DNA of 64,000 bases from Cyclobacteriaceae bacterium (GCA_027533395.1 JAPZUF010000002.1:186001-250000); one strand, 5' to 3'. Positions 45,475-54,234 are shown, counted from the stretch's first letter. Numbers and translations: made by a program. Notes: a model not told the origin generated them from the sequence alone.

Positions 45475-46242
45475 CTATTTTATGATGTCAATTAATTGAC
45501 TTGCTTTTTCTTTGTGTTCTCCTGTTCCGGTTAGGTTGGTAAACAATTGTTCGAGCGATCCGCTTTGTGCTTGTTCATTTAATTCGGCAAAAGTTCCGTT
45601 AGCAATTAATTTACCTTGGTTGATAATCATAATGCGGTCAGAAATTTTTTCAACTACATCCATTATATGAGAACTGTAGAAAATAGTTTTACCAGCTATT
45701 TTTAATTGTTGCAAAACTTCTTTTACCAAAATAACAGCGTTGGCATCTAAACCTGATAAAGGTTCATCTAAAAACAAAATTTTAGGATTTTGCAACAAAC
45801 CGGAAATCAACAATACTTTTTGACGCATACCTTTGCTAAAAGTATTCATTCTATCGTTCCTCGAATTCTCTAAACCAAACAACTTCAACAATTCATTTGC
45901 TTTTAAAATGGTTTTATCTTTTTCCAACCCATACAAATGCCCAACAAATTCCAGAAATTCTAATGGAGTTAGCACATCGTATAAAGCTGCATTCTCCGGA
46001 ATATATCCAATTACTCGCTTTATTTCGATAGCATGTTGGCGCACATCCATGCCGGCTACAATGGCGCTTCCTTCAAAATCCGGAATCAATCCGGTTAATA
46101 TTTTGATGGTCGTGCTTTTCCCGGCTCCATTCGGACCAATGTATCCGATTATTTCTCCTTCAGATACGCTAAAGTCTAATTCGTGTAAAATTTTTTCTTT
46201 GTAACGCTTACTTAACTGTCGAACTTCAATTGCTGTTGCCAT
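45475..46242 (-). CDS. ABC transporter ATP-binding protein
   Basis: 255 residues: Walker A GPNGAGKSTTIKIL, signature TFSKGMRQKVLLI, Walker B ILFLDEPLSGLDA, H-loop YSSHIMDVVEKISD. Close to CcmA-type ATPases of ABC-2 exporters. Its 5' region faces that of the usp-ccoI operon; the 126 bases in between hold two FNR-like sites that could also affect this gene. Confidence 0.92.
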   Translation of the reverse strand: MATAIEVRQLSKRYKEKILHELDFSVSEGEIIGYIGPNGAGKSTTIKILTGLIPDFEGSAIVAGMDVRQHAIEIKRVIGYIPENAALYDVLTPLEFLEFVGHLYGLEKDKTILKANELLKLFGLENSRNDRMNTFSKGMRQKVLLISGLLQNPKILFLDEPLSGLDANAVILVKEVLQQLKIAGKTIFYSSHIMDVVEKISDRIMIINQGKLIANGTFAELNEQAQSGSLEQLFTNLTGTGEHKEKASQLIDIIK

Positions 46243-46284
46243 TTTAAAGGAATTTAGACGTTAATGTAAGTTGTTTTTTTCGGG

Positions 46285-46296
46285 TGACAAAAATCA
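46285..46296. promoter_or_regulatory. FNR-like site, distal, before the usp-ccoI operon
   Basis: TGACAAAAATCA fits TGAYNNNNRTCA. Its centre is exactly 22 bp, about two helical turns, upstream of the proximal site at 46307-46318, so both would face the same side of the DNA. Confidence 0.6.
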
Positions 46297-46306
46297 GTTT
46301 TGCCTT

Positions 46307-46318
46307 TGATGGCAGTCA
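46307..46318. promoter_or_regulatory. FNR-like site, proximal, before the usp-ccoI operon
   Basis: TGATGGCAGTCA fits TGAYNNNNRTCA. The centre lies 41.5 bases before the start predicted from the -7 box at 46342-46349, the classic class II activator position of CRP/FNR proteins. Confidence 0.7.
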
Positions 46319-46341
46319 CAGTTTAGGGAACTGGATACATC

Positions 46342-46349
46342 TACTTTTG
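46342..46349 (+). promoter_or_regulatory. -7 box (TACTTTTG) of the usp-ccoI-ccoS-hemN operon
   Basis: TACTTTTG matches all six fixed bases of TAnnTTTG. Start predicted at about 46354, 15 bases before the usp ATG. Confidence 0.7.
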
Positions 46350-46368
46350 ATTCTTAAACCCCTTAAGT

Positions 46369-47211
46369 ATGAAAAAGATTTTGGTGCCCTGCGATTTTTC
46401 GAAGCAAGCTTTAAACGCTTTTCGATTTGCTGTTGATTGTGCCATTAAATCACGTGGCGAAGTACATGCTTTGCACATCATCGAATTGCCCGTTATGCAC
46501 GATAGTGTGTTAATGCCTGTTTTATCTTTTGAAGAAACACTATTGGGCGAGTTAAAAGAAAAAGCCGAATCAGAGTTTGATAAGTTGAAAAAGAAATATG
46601 GATCGGAAGATATAAAGATAGTGACAGTAGTTGCGTTTGGTCATCCATCAAAATCTATTATTCAATATATAGAAGAGAATAAAATTGAATTGGTGGTAAT
46701 GGGCACAAAAGGTGCAACCGGCTTAAAAGAAATTTTAGTAGGTTCAAATGCAGAAAAAGTGGTGCGTAGTTCTCCTGTTCCAGTTATAGCAGTTAAGAAT
46801 TATCCTCGCTTGGATATGATTCGCAATATTGTTTTCCCAAATACTTTGCACACAGAAATACAAGAAGATTTGATTTTGAAGGTGAAGGCGATGCAAAACT
46901 TTTTTGGCGCTCACTTGCATATCGTTTTTGTTAATACACCAAGCAATTTTACACGCGACATTATTACCAACAAACGGCTTCAATTATTTGCGAAGCGTTT
47001 CTTGTTTAAAAATTATTCTGTGCATGTGTTCAATGATTTGTATGAAGAAGATGGCATCATCAACTTTAGTAATTTAATCAAAGGTGATTTAATAGCGATG
47101 GGAACACACAGTCGGAAAGGCATTTCGCATGTACTTAATGGAAGCATTGCCGAAGATGTTGTTAACCATACCGATGCGCCTATCTGGACTTACACCATGA
47201 AAAACGAATAA
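46369..47211 (+). CDS. Universal stress protein, two UspA domains
   Basis: 280 residues made of two UspA domains. The first (1-143) has the ATP-binding pattern VMGTKGATGLKEILVGSNAEKVV. The second (about 150-280) ends with AMGTHSRKGISHVLNGSIAEDVV. A close paralogue of the gene at 60783. Starts the operon usp-ccoI-ccoS-hemN behind two FNR-like sites and a good -7 box, so its expression should rise together with cbb3 oxidase assembly when oxygen is low. A cytosolic ATP-binding stress protein by family; no specific partner known. Confidence 0.92.
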   Translation: MKKILVPCDFSKQALNAFRFAVDCAIKSRGEVHALHIIELPVMHDSVLMPVLSFEETLLGELKEKAESEFDKLKKKYGSEDIKIVTVVAFGHPSKSIIQYIEENKIELVVMGTKGATGLKEILVGSNAEKVVRSSPVPVIAVKNYPRLDMIRNIVFPNTLHTEIQEDLILKVKAMQNFFGAHLHIVFVNTPSNFTRDIITNKRLQLFAKRFLFKNYSVHVFNDLYEEDGIINFSNLIKGDLIAMGTHSRKGISHVLNGSIAEDVVNHTDAPIWTYTMKNE

Positions 47212-47213
47212 AC

Positions 47214-49613
47214 ATGGTAGAAACAACAATAGAAAAAGAGACTGAGGAAAGTCTTAGTTGCTTTCATTGCGGACAACCCGTGCGTGATTCGCATTTGATG
47301 CTCGACAACCGTCTTTTTTGTTGCAGAGGTTGCCAAACAGTTTATCAGATTTTAAATGATAATAACCTATGCGATTATTATCAATACGAACAACATCCGG
47401 GTTTAACACAAGACAAAGTAGAAGGAGATTTCACTTTTTTAGATGAGCCATCTATCAAAAATAAAATTTTAATTTTTGAATCTGCGGATTATGCCAAAGC
47501 TGAGTTTTATGTTCCGGCTATTCATTGCATTTCGTGTTTGTGGTTGTTAGAAAATATACAGAAGATTTGCAGTGGTGTTATTAAGTCGGAAGTAAACTTT
47601 TCGGCTAAGCGAGTTACCATTTCCTATCATCCTCTACAGGTAAATTTATCTGCTATTGCTAATGCCATGCAAACCATTGGTTACCCGCCTCAAATAAATT
47701 TAGATACTCAACCCAATAAAGTAACATTCAACAAAAGTTTAATAGCCAAAATTGCCATAGCAGGATTTGCGTTTGGTAATATTATGTTATTGAGTTTTCC
47801 TGAGTACTTGGGTATGGAAAACAATGGAGGAGAATTGAATAGATTATTTTCTTATTTGATTTTAGCACTTTCCATTCCTGTAACATTTTATAGTGGTAAT
47901 GATTACTTTATCAATGCTTGGAAAAGTTTTAAGCAGAAGCAATTAAATATTGATGTACCCATTGCTATTGGCTTGGCAGCTTTGTTTTTGCGCAGTAGCT
48001 ATGATATAATAACCCATAATGGTCCGGGGTACATGGATTCACTCTCGGGTTTGGTTTTCTTTTTATTGATTGGTCGTTGGTTTCAGGATAAAACATTCGA
48101 GAGTTTAGCATTCGATAGAGATTATCAATCTTATTTCCCCTTATCTGTCCAAAAACGTATAGCCGAAAGTTATAAAGCTGTCTTGGTTTTAGACTTAGAA
48201 CCAAAAGATATTATTCAAATCAGAAACATGGAGGTAGTGCCGACAGATGCCGAATTGTTAAGCGAAGAAGCTTTTATAGATTTTAGTTTCGTAACAGGTG
48301 AAGCACGACCCAGTAAAGTTAAAAGGGGAGAAATCATTTTTGCAGGTGGAAGATTACTTGGCATTCCTGTATTGTTAGAGGTAATAAAGAAGACATCACA
48401 AAGTCATTTAACCAGTCTTTGGAACAACGAAGCTTTTCAAAAACCAAAAGAGAGTAAATACAAAAAAATTATTGACTATGCTGCGCAAAGATTTACGTGG
48501 GCAGTCTTACTCTTAACCATTGCAACCGGTATTTTTTGGTATCAGCATGATAGAGAGCAAATGTGGCTGGTGATTACCTCTGTGTTAATGGTGGCTTGTC
48601 CATGCGCTTTAGCTTTAGCAGCTCCCTTTACGTATGGCAACATGATGCGAAAATTGGGTCATTTTGGTTTTTATTTAAAAAATGCTGATGTTATTGAACG
48701 ATTGGCAAAAGCAGACACCATCATTTTCGATAAAACAGGAACCATCACATTTGGGAATGCACACATTACATGGAAAGGATTTGCTGAAGAAAATGAATTG
48801 AAAAATGTACAAGCCATAACAGCTTCTTCTACTCATCCTCTAAGTGTGTTACTTGCAAAAAGTTTACAATCTGATAGTTCTATTACCATTGAAAAAATAG
48901 TTGAAAAACCCGGAAAGGGAATTGAAGCTTATGTTGATGGGGTGTTGTATCAAATTGGTTCAGCAAATTTTGTTAGCGCAAATAAGCCCAATCAGCAACA
49001 AGCTTCTTACGTATTTATCAGCATCAATAATGAGGTAAGAGGATATTTTGAAATCACCACGTTTATTCGTCCTGGTTTACAGCAACTGATAAACAAGTTA
49101 AAAAACTTCACCCTCGGACTTTTATCCGGGGATAACGAATCTGATTTAAAAAGAATGCAAACTTTTTTTGGTAAAGATGCAAAAATGCGATTTAACCAAA
49201 GTCCGCACGACAAACTTGCGTATATCCAAACCTTACAAAATCAGCATAAAACAGTTGTGATGTTAGGAGATGGTTTAAACGATTCAGGTGCACTTAAGCA
49301 AAGTGATATTGGAATTGCAGTAACAGATGATACTGGCGTTTTTACTCCGGCATGCGATGGCATTTTGCAAGGAGATAAACTGCAATATTTGGATAAAATT
49401 ATTTTGCTGGCCAAAAAATCAACTCGTATTTTAAAAGTAGCTTTTGCTATTTCATTTTTCTATAACATCATCGCATTAAGTTTTGCCGTGAGTGGTTTAC
49501 TCACACCCTTAGTAGCTGCTATTCTAATGCCGATAAGCAGCGTAAGTGTTGTAGGCTTTGCTACGCTTGCTGTAAACATAACATCTAATAAAATTTTAAA
49601 GGAAACATTATGA
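47214..49613 (+). CDS. ccoI: Cu+-exporting P1B-type ATPase for cbb3 oxidase assembly (CcoI/FixI)
   Basis: 799 residues. Order: an N-terminal cysteine-rich metal-binding region (SCFHCGQPVRDSHLML, FCCRGCQTVYQ), an HMA domain with AIHCISCLWLLE, eight membrane helices, phosphorylation motif DKTGTITFG (about 505), TGEARPSK, the transmembrane copper motif CPCALALAAP (about 461), HP in STHPLSVLL, and GDGLNDSGAL. It moves copper into the periplasm to load the oxidase. The gene follows usp by 2 bases and overlaps ccoS by ATGA. The CcoI/FixI assignment rests on its operon with ccoS and hemN as well as on the sequence. Confidence 0.93.
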   Translation: MVETTIEKETEESLSCFHCGQPVRDSHLMLDNRLFCCRGCQTVYQILNDNNLCDYYQYEQHPGLTQDKVEGDFTFLDEPSIKNKILIFESADYAKAEFYVPAIHCISCLWLLENIQKICSGVIKSEVNFSAKRVTISYHPLQVNLSAIANAMQTIGYPPQINLDTQPNKVTFNKSLIAKIAIAGFAFGNIMLLSFPEYLGMENNGGELNRLFSYLILALSIPVTFYSGNDYFINAWKSFKQKQLNIDVPIAIGLAALFLRSSYDIITHNGPGYMDSLSGLVFFLLIGRWFQDKTFESLAFDRDYQSYFPLSVQKRIAESYKAVLVLDLEPKDIIQIRNMEVVPTDAELLSEEAFIDFSFVTGEARPSKVKRGEIIFAGGRLLGIPVLLEVIKKTSQSHLTSLWNNEAFQKPKESKYKKIIDYAAQRFTWAVLLLTIATGIFWYQHDREQMWLVITSVLMVACPCALALAAPFTYGNMMRKLGHFGFYLKNADVIERLAKADTIIFDKTGTITFGNAHITWKGFAEENELKNVQAITASSTHPLSVLLAKSLQSDSSITIEKIVEKPGKGIEAYVDGVLYQIGSANFVSANKPNQQQASYVFISINNEVRGYFEITTFIRPGLQQLINKLKNFTLGLLSGDNESDLKRMQTFFGKDAKMRFNQSPHDKLAYIQTLQNQHKTVVMLGDGLNDSGALKQSDIGIAVTDDTGVFTPACDGILQGDKLQYLDKIILLAKKSTRILKVAFAISFFYNIIALSFAVSGLLTPLVAAILMPISSVSVVGFATLAVNITSNKILKETL

Positions 49614-49765
49614 CTATTCTAATATTATTGATTTCCGTTTCGTTGGTGATAGCCATTCTTTTTCTACTATCCTTTCTATGGAGCATGAAGCATGGACAGT
49701 TTAATGATACCTACGGCCCGGCTGCCCGAATGTTGTTTGACGATAAAAAGAAGAAACATGAGTAA
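49610..49765 (+). CDS. ccoS: Cbb3 oxidase assembly protein CcoS
   Basis: 51 residues, short enough to be missed by ordinary gene finding. ATG at 49610 overlaps the ccoI stop (ATGA), and TAA is at 49763-49765. One helix (ILILLISVSLVIAILFLLSF) precedes WSMKHGQFNDTYGPAARML, the CcoS signature (xGQFxDxxxPAxRML) that is conserved in cbb3 clusters. CcoS is needed for cofactor insertion into the oxidase. The hemN ATG (49758) overlaps its last codons. Confidence 0.93.
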   Translation: MTILILLISVSLVIAILFLLSFLWSMKHGQFNDTYGPAARMLFDDKKKKHE

Positions 49766-51146
49766 CTATAGTAATTTACTAAAAAAGTATGATGTACCCG
49801 TGCCGCGCTATACGAGTTATCCGACAGTACCAGCTTGGCAAACGCAACATTTTTCTGTTAGTGCGTGGAAGAAGAATTTAAAACACTCATTCGATGAAGT
49901 AAACAAGAAAGAAGGTATTAGTTTATACATTCATCTTCCTTTCTGCGAAAGCCTTTGTACGTACTGTGCTTGCAATACTCGCATCACAAAGAATCATCAA
50001 GTAGAAGAAAAATACATAAAAGCACTTTTGCATGAGTGGAGTTTATATAAAACAATTTTTAACCACACGCCTATTATTCGAGAATTACATATTGGAGGAG
50101 GTACACCCACTTTCTTTAGAGCTGGTAATTTGAAGTTTTTAATTAATAAACTGTTAGAAGATACTCAACTTCATCCAGATTTTGAGTTTAGTGTTGAGGG
50201 GCATCCGAATAATACTACTGAAGAACACATTGATGTATTTCATCAATTAGGTTTTAATAGAATTAGTTTTGGTGTGCAAGATTTAGATCCTATAGTACAA
50301 AAGGCTATTCATCGCATTCAACCTTTTAGTAAGGTAGAAAATGTTTTTAGTTATGCTAGAAGAAAAGGATTTAATTCCATTAGTTTCGATTTAGTGTATG
50401 GCTTGCCTTTTCAAACTATTGAGAGTATTAGAAGTACTATGGACCAAGTTATCAAATTGCAACCTGACCGTATTTCTTTCTATAGTTACGCGCATGTTCC
50501 CTGGTTAAAGCCCGGACAACGAGGTTACGAAGATGCCGATTTGCCAACTGATGTTCGCAAGCGCGAGTTATATGAAACAGGTAAGAATTTACTGTTGCAA
50601 CATGGCTACTTAGAAATCGGTATGGATCATTTCGCTTTACCTACCGACACGCTTTATGTGGCTCAGGAACGTGGAAAGCTAAACAGAAACTTTATGGGGT
50701 ACACTACCTCAGCAACCAGCGTATTAATTGGTTTGGGAGTTTCTTCCATAAGCGAAACTAATTCTGGGTATGCACAAAATGAAAAAAATCTTGAAGAGTA
50801 TTATCGATACATCCAAAGTGGATTATTGCCCATTGTAAAAGGACATTTACAAAGCGAAGATGACAAAAAGAGAAAGACAATCATTAAAAGTATTATATGC
50901 AGGAGTCGTGTGTCGAATCAACTTTTAAAAGACTATTTAACAGACGAAGTAACATACCAGATGCAAGAAATGATCCGCGAAGGAATCATTACTTTAAATG
51001 ATGATGAAATGCTCGTAACTAAAAAAGGTAAAACTTTTGTAAGAAATGTTTGTAATTTGTTTGATGCTTATTCTTCCAAACAATTTGATGCCTATTCTTC
51101 CAAACAAAAAGAAACGCCACAACAAATATTTAGTAAATCTATCTAA
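49758..51146 (+). CDS. hemN: Oxygen-independent coproporphyrinogen III dehydrogenase (radical SAM)
   Basis: 462 residues from the ATG at 49758, which fits the family start MSNYSNLLKKYDVPVPRYTSYPT; an in-frame start 66 bases upstream lies inside ccoS. The radical SAM cluster is HLPFCESLCTYCACNT (C-x3-C-x2-C). It turns coproporphyrinogen III into protoporphyrinogen IX without oxygen, which supplies heme in low oxygen for the cbb3 oxidase. Other family motifs: LHIGGGTPTFF, SVEGHPNNTTEEH, ISFGVQDLDP, YSYAHVPW and NFMGYTT. The C-terminus carries a duplicated octapeptide FDAYSSKQ, which is not part of the fold. Confidence 0.96.
   Translation: MSNYSNLLKKYDVPVPRYTSYPTVPAWQTQHFSVSAWKKNLKHSFDEVNKKEGISLYIHLPFCESLCTYCACNTRITKNHQVEEKYIKALLHEWSLYKTIFNHTPIIRELHIGGGTPTFFRAGNLKFLINKLLEDTQLHPDFEFSVEGHPNNTTEEHIDVFHQLGFNRISFGVQDLDPIVQKAIHRIQPFSKVENVFSYARRKGFNSISFDLVYGLPFQTIESIRSTMDQVIKLQPDRISFYSYAHVPWLKPGQRGYEDADLPTDVRKRELYETGKNLLLQHGYLEIGMDHFALPTDTLYVAQERGKLNRNFMGYTTSATSVLIGLGVSSISETNSGYAQNEKNLEEYYRYIQSGLLPIVKGHLQSEDDKKRKTIIKSIICRSRVSNQLLKDYLTDEVTYQMQEMIREGIITLNDDEMLVTKKGKTFVRNVCNLFDAYSSKQFDAYSSKQKETPQQIFSKSI
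51060..51107 (+). repeat. 24-bp tandem duplication at the 3' end of hemN
   Basis: TTTGATGC(T/C)TATTCTTCCAAACAA occurs twice in a row with one mismatch, both in frame, encoding FDAYSSKQ twice. It looks like a recent slippage product in the tail of the gene. Confidence 0.85.
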
Positions 51147-51174
51147 GTAAACATTTTTTTATTATTCAAAAATA

Positions 51175-51207
51175 CGAGAGGCCCGCAAAGGCCTCTCGTT
51201 CTCTTTC
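51175..51207 (+). terminator. Terminator of the usp-ccoI-ccoS-hemN operon
   Basis: Perfect 10-bp stem ACGAGAGGCC / GGCCTCTCGT, loop CGCAAA, then TCTCTTTC, 28 bases after the hemN stop. hsp20 converges from the other side. Confidence 0.85.
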
Positions 51208-51228
51208 AGAAGATTAACTTTTCTGATG

Positions 51229-51666
51229 TTAATTTATTTCGATGGCTCGTTTTCCCTTAACAGGTTCAATAACTTTTTTAGCCATCACCATTTTCAGAAT
51301 GCCATTTTCGTAAGTCGCTTGTAAAGTTTCATCATTTGCTGTTGGAGGCAAAGTGTATGATCTGCTAAAACGAGCAATACGAAATTCCTGGCGTGTGTAA
51401 TCTTCTTCCTTTTCTTCTTTCTCGGTTTTCGTTTCTGCCGAGATAGTAAGAATGCCATCGGCTGTCTCAATCTTAAAATCAGATTTTTTATAGCCTGGAG
51501 CCGCCATTTCAATGGTAAAATCTTTCTCAGATTCTTTTACATTGATAGCAGGTAACATTTGGTTTTTAAACCAAGCATTGTCTATGAAACGATCTGTTTC
51601 AAAGAAATCGGATAACCATTGGCCGTCTGTGCCAGAGGGCCAGTCAGTTTTTTTAATGTTTGACAT
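51229..51666 (-). CDS. Hsp20/alpha-crystallin family small heat-shock protein
   Basis: 145 residues with an alpha-crystallin domain at about 35-130: INVKESEKDFTIEMAAPGYKKSDFKIE, DGILTISAE, FSRSYTLPPTANDETLQATYENGILKMVMAKK, closing with the GILKM signature strand. An ATP-independent holdase that keeps unfolded proteins soluble. Divergent from ccoNO, with 229 bases between that hold FNR-like sites and a 16-bp palindrome; the position suggests co-regulation with respiration, but I see no clear -7 box on its side. Confidence 0.93.
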   Translation of the reverse strand: MSNIKKTDWPSGTDGQWLSDFFETDRFIDNAWFKNQMLPAINVKESEKDFTIEMAAPGYKKSDFKIETADGILTISAETKTEKEEKEEDYTRQEFRIARFSRSYTLPPTANDETLQATYENGILKMVMAKKVIEPVKGKRAIEIN

Positions 51667-51724
51667 AACCTCTGTGTTTAAATTTTATGATATGAAGTTA
51701 TACAAACTATCTAGTTAAATCGAT

Positions 51725-51740
51725 GATAAAAGCTTTTATC
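51725..51740. promoter_or_regulatory. 16-bp perfect palindrome between hsp20 and ccoNO
   Basis: GATAAAAGCTTTTATC is a perfect palindrome without a spacer. It does not fit TGAYNNNNRTCA, and is not a terminator (no T tract after it). Possible operator; unassigned. Confidence 0.4.
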
Positions 51741-51745
51741 GAAAT

Positions 51746-51757
51746 TGATTTTAATCA
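51746..51757. promoter_or_regulatory. FNR-like site nearer to hsp20
   Basis: TGATTTTAATCA fits TGAYNNNNRTCA and extended is TTGAT-N4-ATCAG, near the enterobacterial FNR consensus. It is 80 bases before the hsp20 start and far upstream of the ccoNO promoter. Confidence 0.55.
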
Positions 51758-51803
51758 GTTTTGGAATGTATTAAAGCGAATTTTCCATGCCCTAAAATTA
51801 CAA

Positions 51804-51815
51804 TGACTAAAATCA
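51804..51815. promoter_or_regulatory. FNR-like site, distal, before ccoNO
   Basis: TGACTAAAATCA fits TGAYNNNNRTCA. The centre is exactly 22 bp upstream of the proximal site at 51826-51837, the same spacing as before the usp-ccoI operon. Confidence 0.6.
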
Positions 51816-51825
51816 GTCAGCATCC

Positions 51826-51837
51826 TAACCACAATCA
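51826..51837. promoter_or_regulatory. Degenerate FNR-like site, proximal, before ccoNO
   Basis: TAACCACAATCA differs from TGAYNNNNRTCA in one base (A for G). Its centre lies 41.5 bases before the start predicted from TACTTTTG at 51861-51868. Confidence 0.5.
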
Positions 51838-51860
51838 GGCAAGACTGCACGTGCACATTT

Positions 51861-51868
51861 TACTTTTG
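51861..51868 (+). promoter_or_regulatory. -7 box (TACTTTTG) of the ccoNO operon
   Basis: TACTTTTG is identical to the box of the usp-ccoI operon and stands 28 bases before the ccoNO ATG (start predicted at about 51873). Confidence 0.7.
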
Positions 51869-51895
51869 ATTTTGTAAACAAGCATAATCCTGCCT

Positions 51896-54034
51896 ATGGA
51901 ACTCGAAAGATTTAGTTACGACAACAAAATTGTAAGAGCCTTCATCATTGCCACCGTAATTTTCGGCCTCGTTGGTATGTTGGTTGGTCTCACTATCGCG
52001 CTACAATTAGTGTGGCCGATTTTTAATTTTGATTTGCAATACACCACGTTTGGCCGCATCAGACCGCTTCACACCAATGCCATCATCTTTGCTTTTGTTG
52101 GCAACGCTATGTTTGCCGGTACTTATTATTCTTTACAGCGTTTGTTAAAAACGCGTATGTTTAATGATACTCTGAGTTGGATCAACTTCTGGGGCTGGCA
52201 ATTGATTATTTTGGCAGCTGCCATTACACTCCCATTAGGTTACACCACCTCTAAAGAATATGCAGAATTAGAGTGGCCAATTGACATTGCCATTACTTTA
52301 GTTTGGGTTGTATTTGGTATAAATCTTATTGGCACTATTATTAAAAGAAGAGAGCGGCACATGTATGTGGCTATATGGTTCTACATAGCCACTTTTGTTA
52401 CAGTGGCTGTTTTACACGTTGTCAACTCTTTTGAAATGCCGGTTACATTGTTTAAAAGCTATAGCTGGTATGCAGGTGTGCAAGATGCGTTAGTACAATG
52501 GTGGTATGGTCATAATGCTGTGGCATTCTTTTTAACCACACCATTTTTAGGATTGATGTATTACTTCTTACCTAAAGCAGCTAATCGTCCGGTTTATTCG
52601 TATCGCTTATCGATTATTCACTTTTGGTCATTGATATTTATTTACATCTGGGCTGGCCCACACCACTTGTTATATTCAACACTTCCTGATTGGGCACAAA
52701 GTTTAGGTGTTGTATTTTCCATCATGCTTATAGCTCCATCGTGGGGCGGTATGCTAAACGGATTATTAACGCTACGAGGTGCATGGGATAAAGTAAGAGA
52801 AGATGTGGTATTGAAATTTATGGTTGTAGCTGTTACTGCATATGGCATGGCAACCTTAGAAGGCCCACTGTTATCCCTTAAAAATGTAAATGCTATTGCA
52901 CACTTTACCGATTGGATTGTAGCACACGTACACGTGGGTGGTTTAGGTTGGAATGGTTTCTTAATATTCGGTATTCTATATTGGGTAGTACCACGCATGT
53001 GGGCAACTTCACTTTACTCAAATAAACTCGCTAATCTTCACTTCTGGTTAGGTACATTAGGTATCATCTTCTATGCGCTACCCATGTACACTTCAGGTGT
53101 TGTGCAAAGTTTAATGTGGAAAGAGTTTAATGCCGAAGGTTTCTTAGTATATAAAAACTTCTTAGAAACAACCGTGCAAATATTGCCTATGCACATGTTG
53201 CGTGCTACCGGTGGTGCCCTGTATTTAACAGGTGCTATTATCATGACTTATAACTTGATAAAAACTGCGTACGCTGGGAAGTTCATAGCGAATGAAGAGG
53301 CTGAAGCCGCACCACTTGAAAAAGCTGCACATGTTACAGGAGGTGGCTGGCATGCAGTGTTAGAGCGTAAACCAGTTGTTTTTACAGCATTGGCTTTAGT
53401 AGCTATCCTAATTGGCGGTGTTATAGAGATGGTGCCTACCTTCTTAATCAAATCTAACGTTCCTACTATAGCATCTGTAAAACCTTATACACCTCTAGAG
53501 TTGCATGGCCGCGACCTATATATAAGAGAAGGTTGTGTAAACTGTCATACTCAACTTGTTAGGCCGTTTAGATCTGAAACAGAACGCTATGGCGAATATT
53601 CAAAATCAGGAGAATATGTGTACGATCATCCATTCTTGTGGGGCTCGAAACGTACCGGTCCAGATCTACAAAGGATAGGAGGAAAATATAACGACAGTTG
53701 GCATTATTATCACATGATGGATCCGGGATCAGTATCCGCAGGATCGATTATGCCTGCTTATCCCTGGTTATTTGAACAAACCATTGATAAAACTGAAACT
53801 GCAGGTAAAATCAAAGCATTACGAACAATAGGTGTTCCTTATGAGCCAGAGTACGAATACAAAGCAAATGAGGATTTAGATAAACAAGCACAACGCATCG
53901 TAGATAATTTGTTAATAGAAGAAATCAAAGTATCCAAAGATGCTGAAATCGTTGCCCTTATTGCTTATTTACAACGACTGGGTACAGATATTAAACAAAA
54001 AGATAAAACAGCCGAAGCAAATCTTAACCAATAA
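51896..54034 (+). CDS. ccoNO: Cbb3-type cytochrome c oxidase, fused subunits I and II (CcoN-CcoO)
   Basis: 712 residues. The first 460 are the twelve-helix heme-copper subunit CcoN, with heme/copper histidines in HTNAIIFAFVGN (about 60), WWYGHNAVAFF (about 205), GPHHLLYS (about 257) and HVHVGGLGWNG (about 343-345). A helix near 500 leads into the CcoO part: CVNCHTQLVRPF (c-type heme, about 547-551) and the axial Met in GSIMPAYPWLFE. In proteobacteria CcoN and CcoO are separate proteins; here they are one chain. Terminal oxidase with high oxygen affinity, in the inner membrane. Followed by ccoQ 5 bases on. Confidence 0.96.
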   Translation: MELERFSYDNKIVRAFIIATVIFGLVGMLVGLTIALQLVWPIFNFDLQYTTFGRIRPLHTNAIIFAFVGNAMFAGTYYSLQRLLKTRMFNDTLSWINFWGWQLIILAAAITLPLGYTTSKEYAELEWPIDIAITLVWVVFGINLIGTIIKRRERHMYVAIWFYIATFVTVAVLHVVNSFEMPVTLFKSYSWYAGVQDALVQWWYGHNAVAFFLTTPFLGLMYYFLPKAANRPVYSYRLSIIHFWSLIFIYIWAGPHHLLYSTLPDWAQSLGVVFSIMLIAPSWGGMLNGLLTLRGAWDKVREDVVLKFMVVAVTAYGMATLEGPLLSLKNVNAIAHFTDWIVAHVHVGGLGWNGFLIFGILYWVVPRMWATSLYSNKLANLHFWLGTLGIIFYALPMYTSGVVQSLMWKEFNAEGFLVYKNFLETTVQILPMHMLRATGGALYLTGAIIMTYNLIKTAYAGKFIANEEAEAAPLEKAAHVTGGGWHAVLERKPVVFTALALVAILIGGVIEMVPTFLIKSNVPTIASVKPYTPLELHGRDLYIREGCVNCHTQLVRPFRSETERYGEYSKSGEYVYDHPFLWGSKRTGPDLQRIGGKYNDSWHYYHMMDPGSVSAGSIMPAYPWLFEQTIDKTETAGKIKALRTIGVPYEPEYEYKANEDLDKQAQRIVDNLLIEEIKVSKDAEIVALIAYLQRLGTDIKQKDKTAEANLNQ

Positions 54035-54039
54035 CGCTT

Positions 54040-54234
54040 ATGTATAAGAACGTATTGCAAAGTATAGATAATGTAGCCATTTGGCCGGTGTTATCTTTTT
54101 TAATCTTCTTTCTCTTTTTTATCGGTTTGCTCTGGTTCACCTTTACTGCCAAAAAATCGTTTATCGATCACATGAAAAATATGCCCATCAACGATGCGGA
54201 AGAAAACCTTAAACCTATGCATTATGAAAAATAA
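54040..54234 (+). CDS. ccoQ: CcoQ-like cbb3 oxidase subunit
   Basis: 64 residues: MYKNVLQSIDNVAIWPVLSF, one helix (LIFFLFFIGLLWFTF), then a hydrophilic tail. Length, single helix, and place between ccoNO and ccoP are those of CcoQ, which stabilises the complex. The end overlaps the start of ccoP by 11 bases. Confidence 0.85.
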   Translation: MYKNVLQSIDNVAIWPVLSFLIFFLFFIGLLWFTFTAKKSFIDHMKNMPINDAEENLKPMHYEK

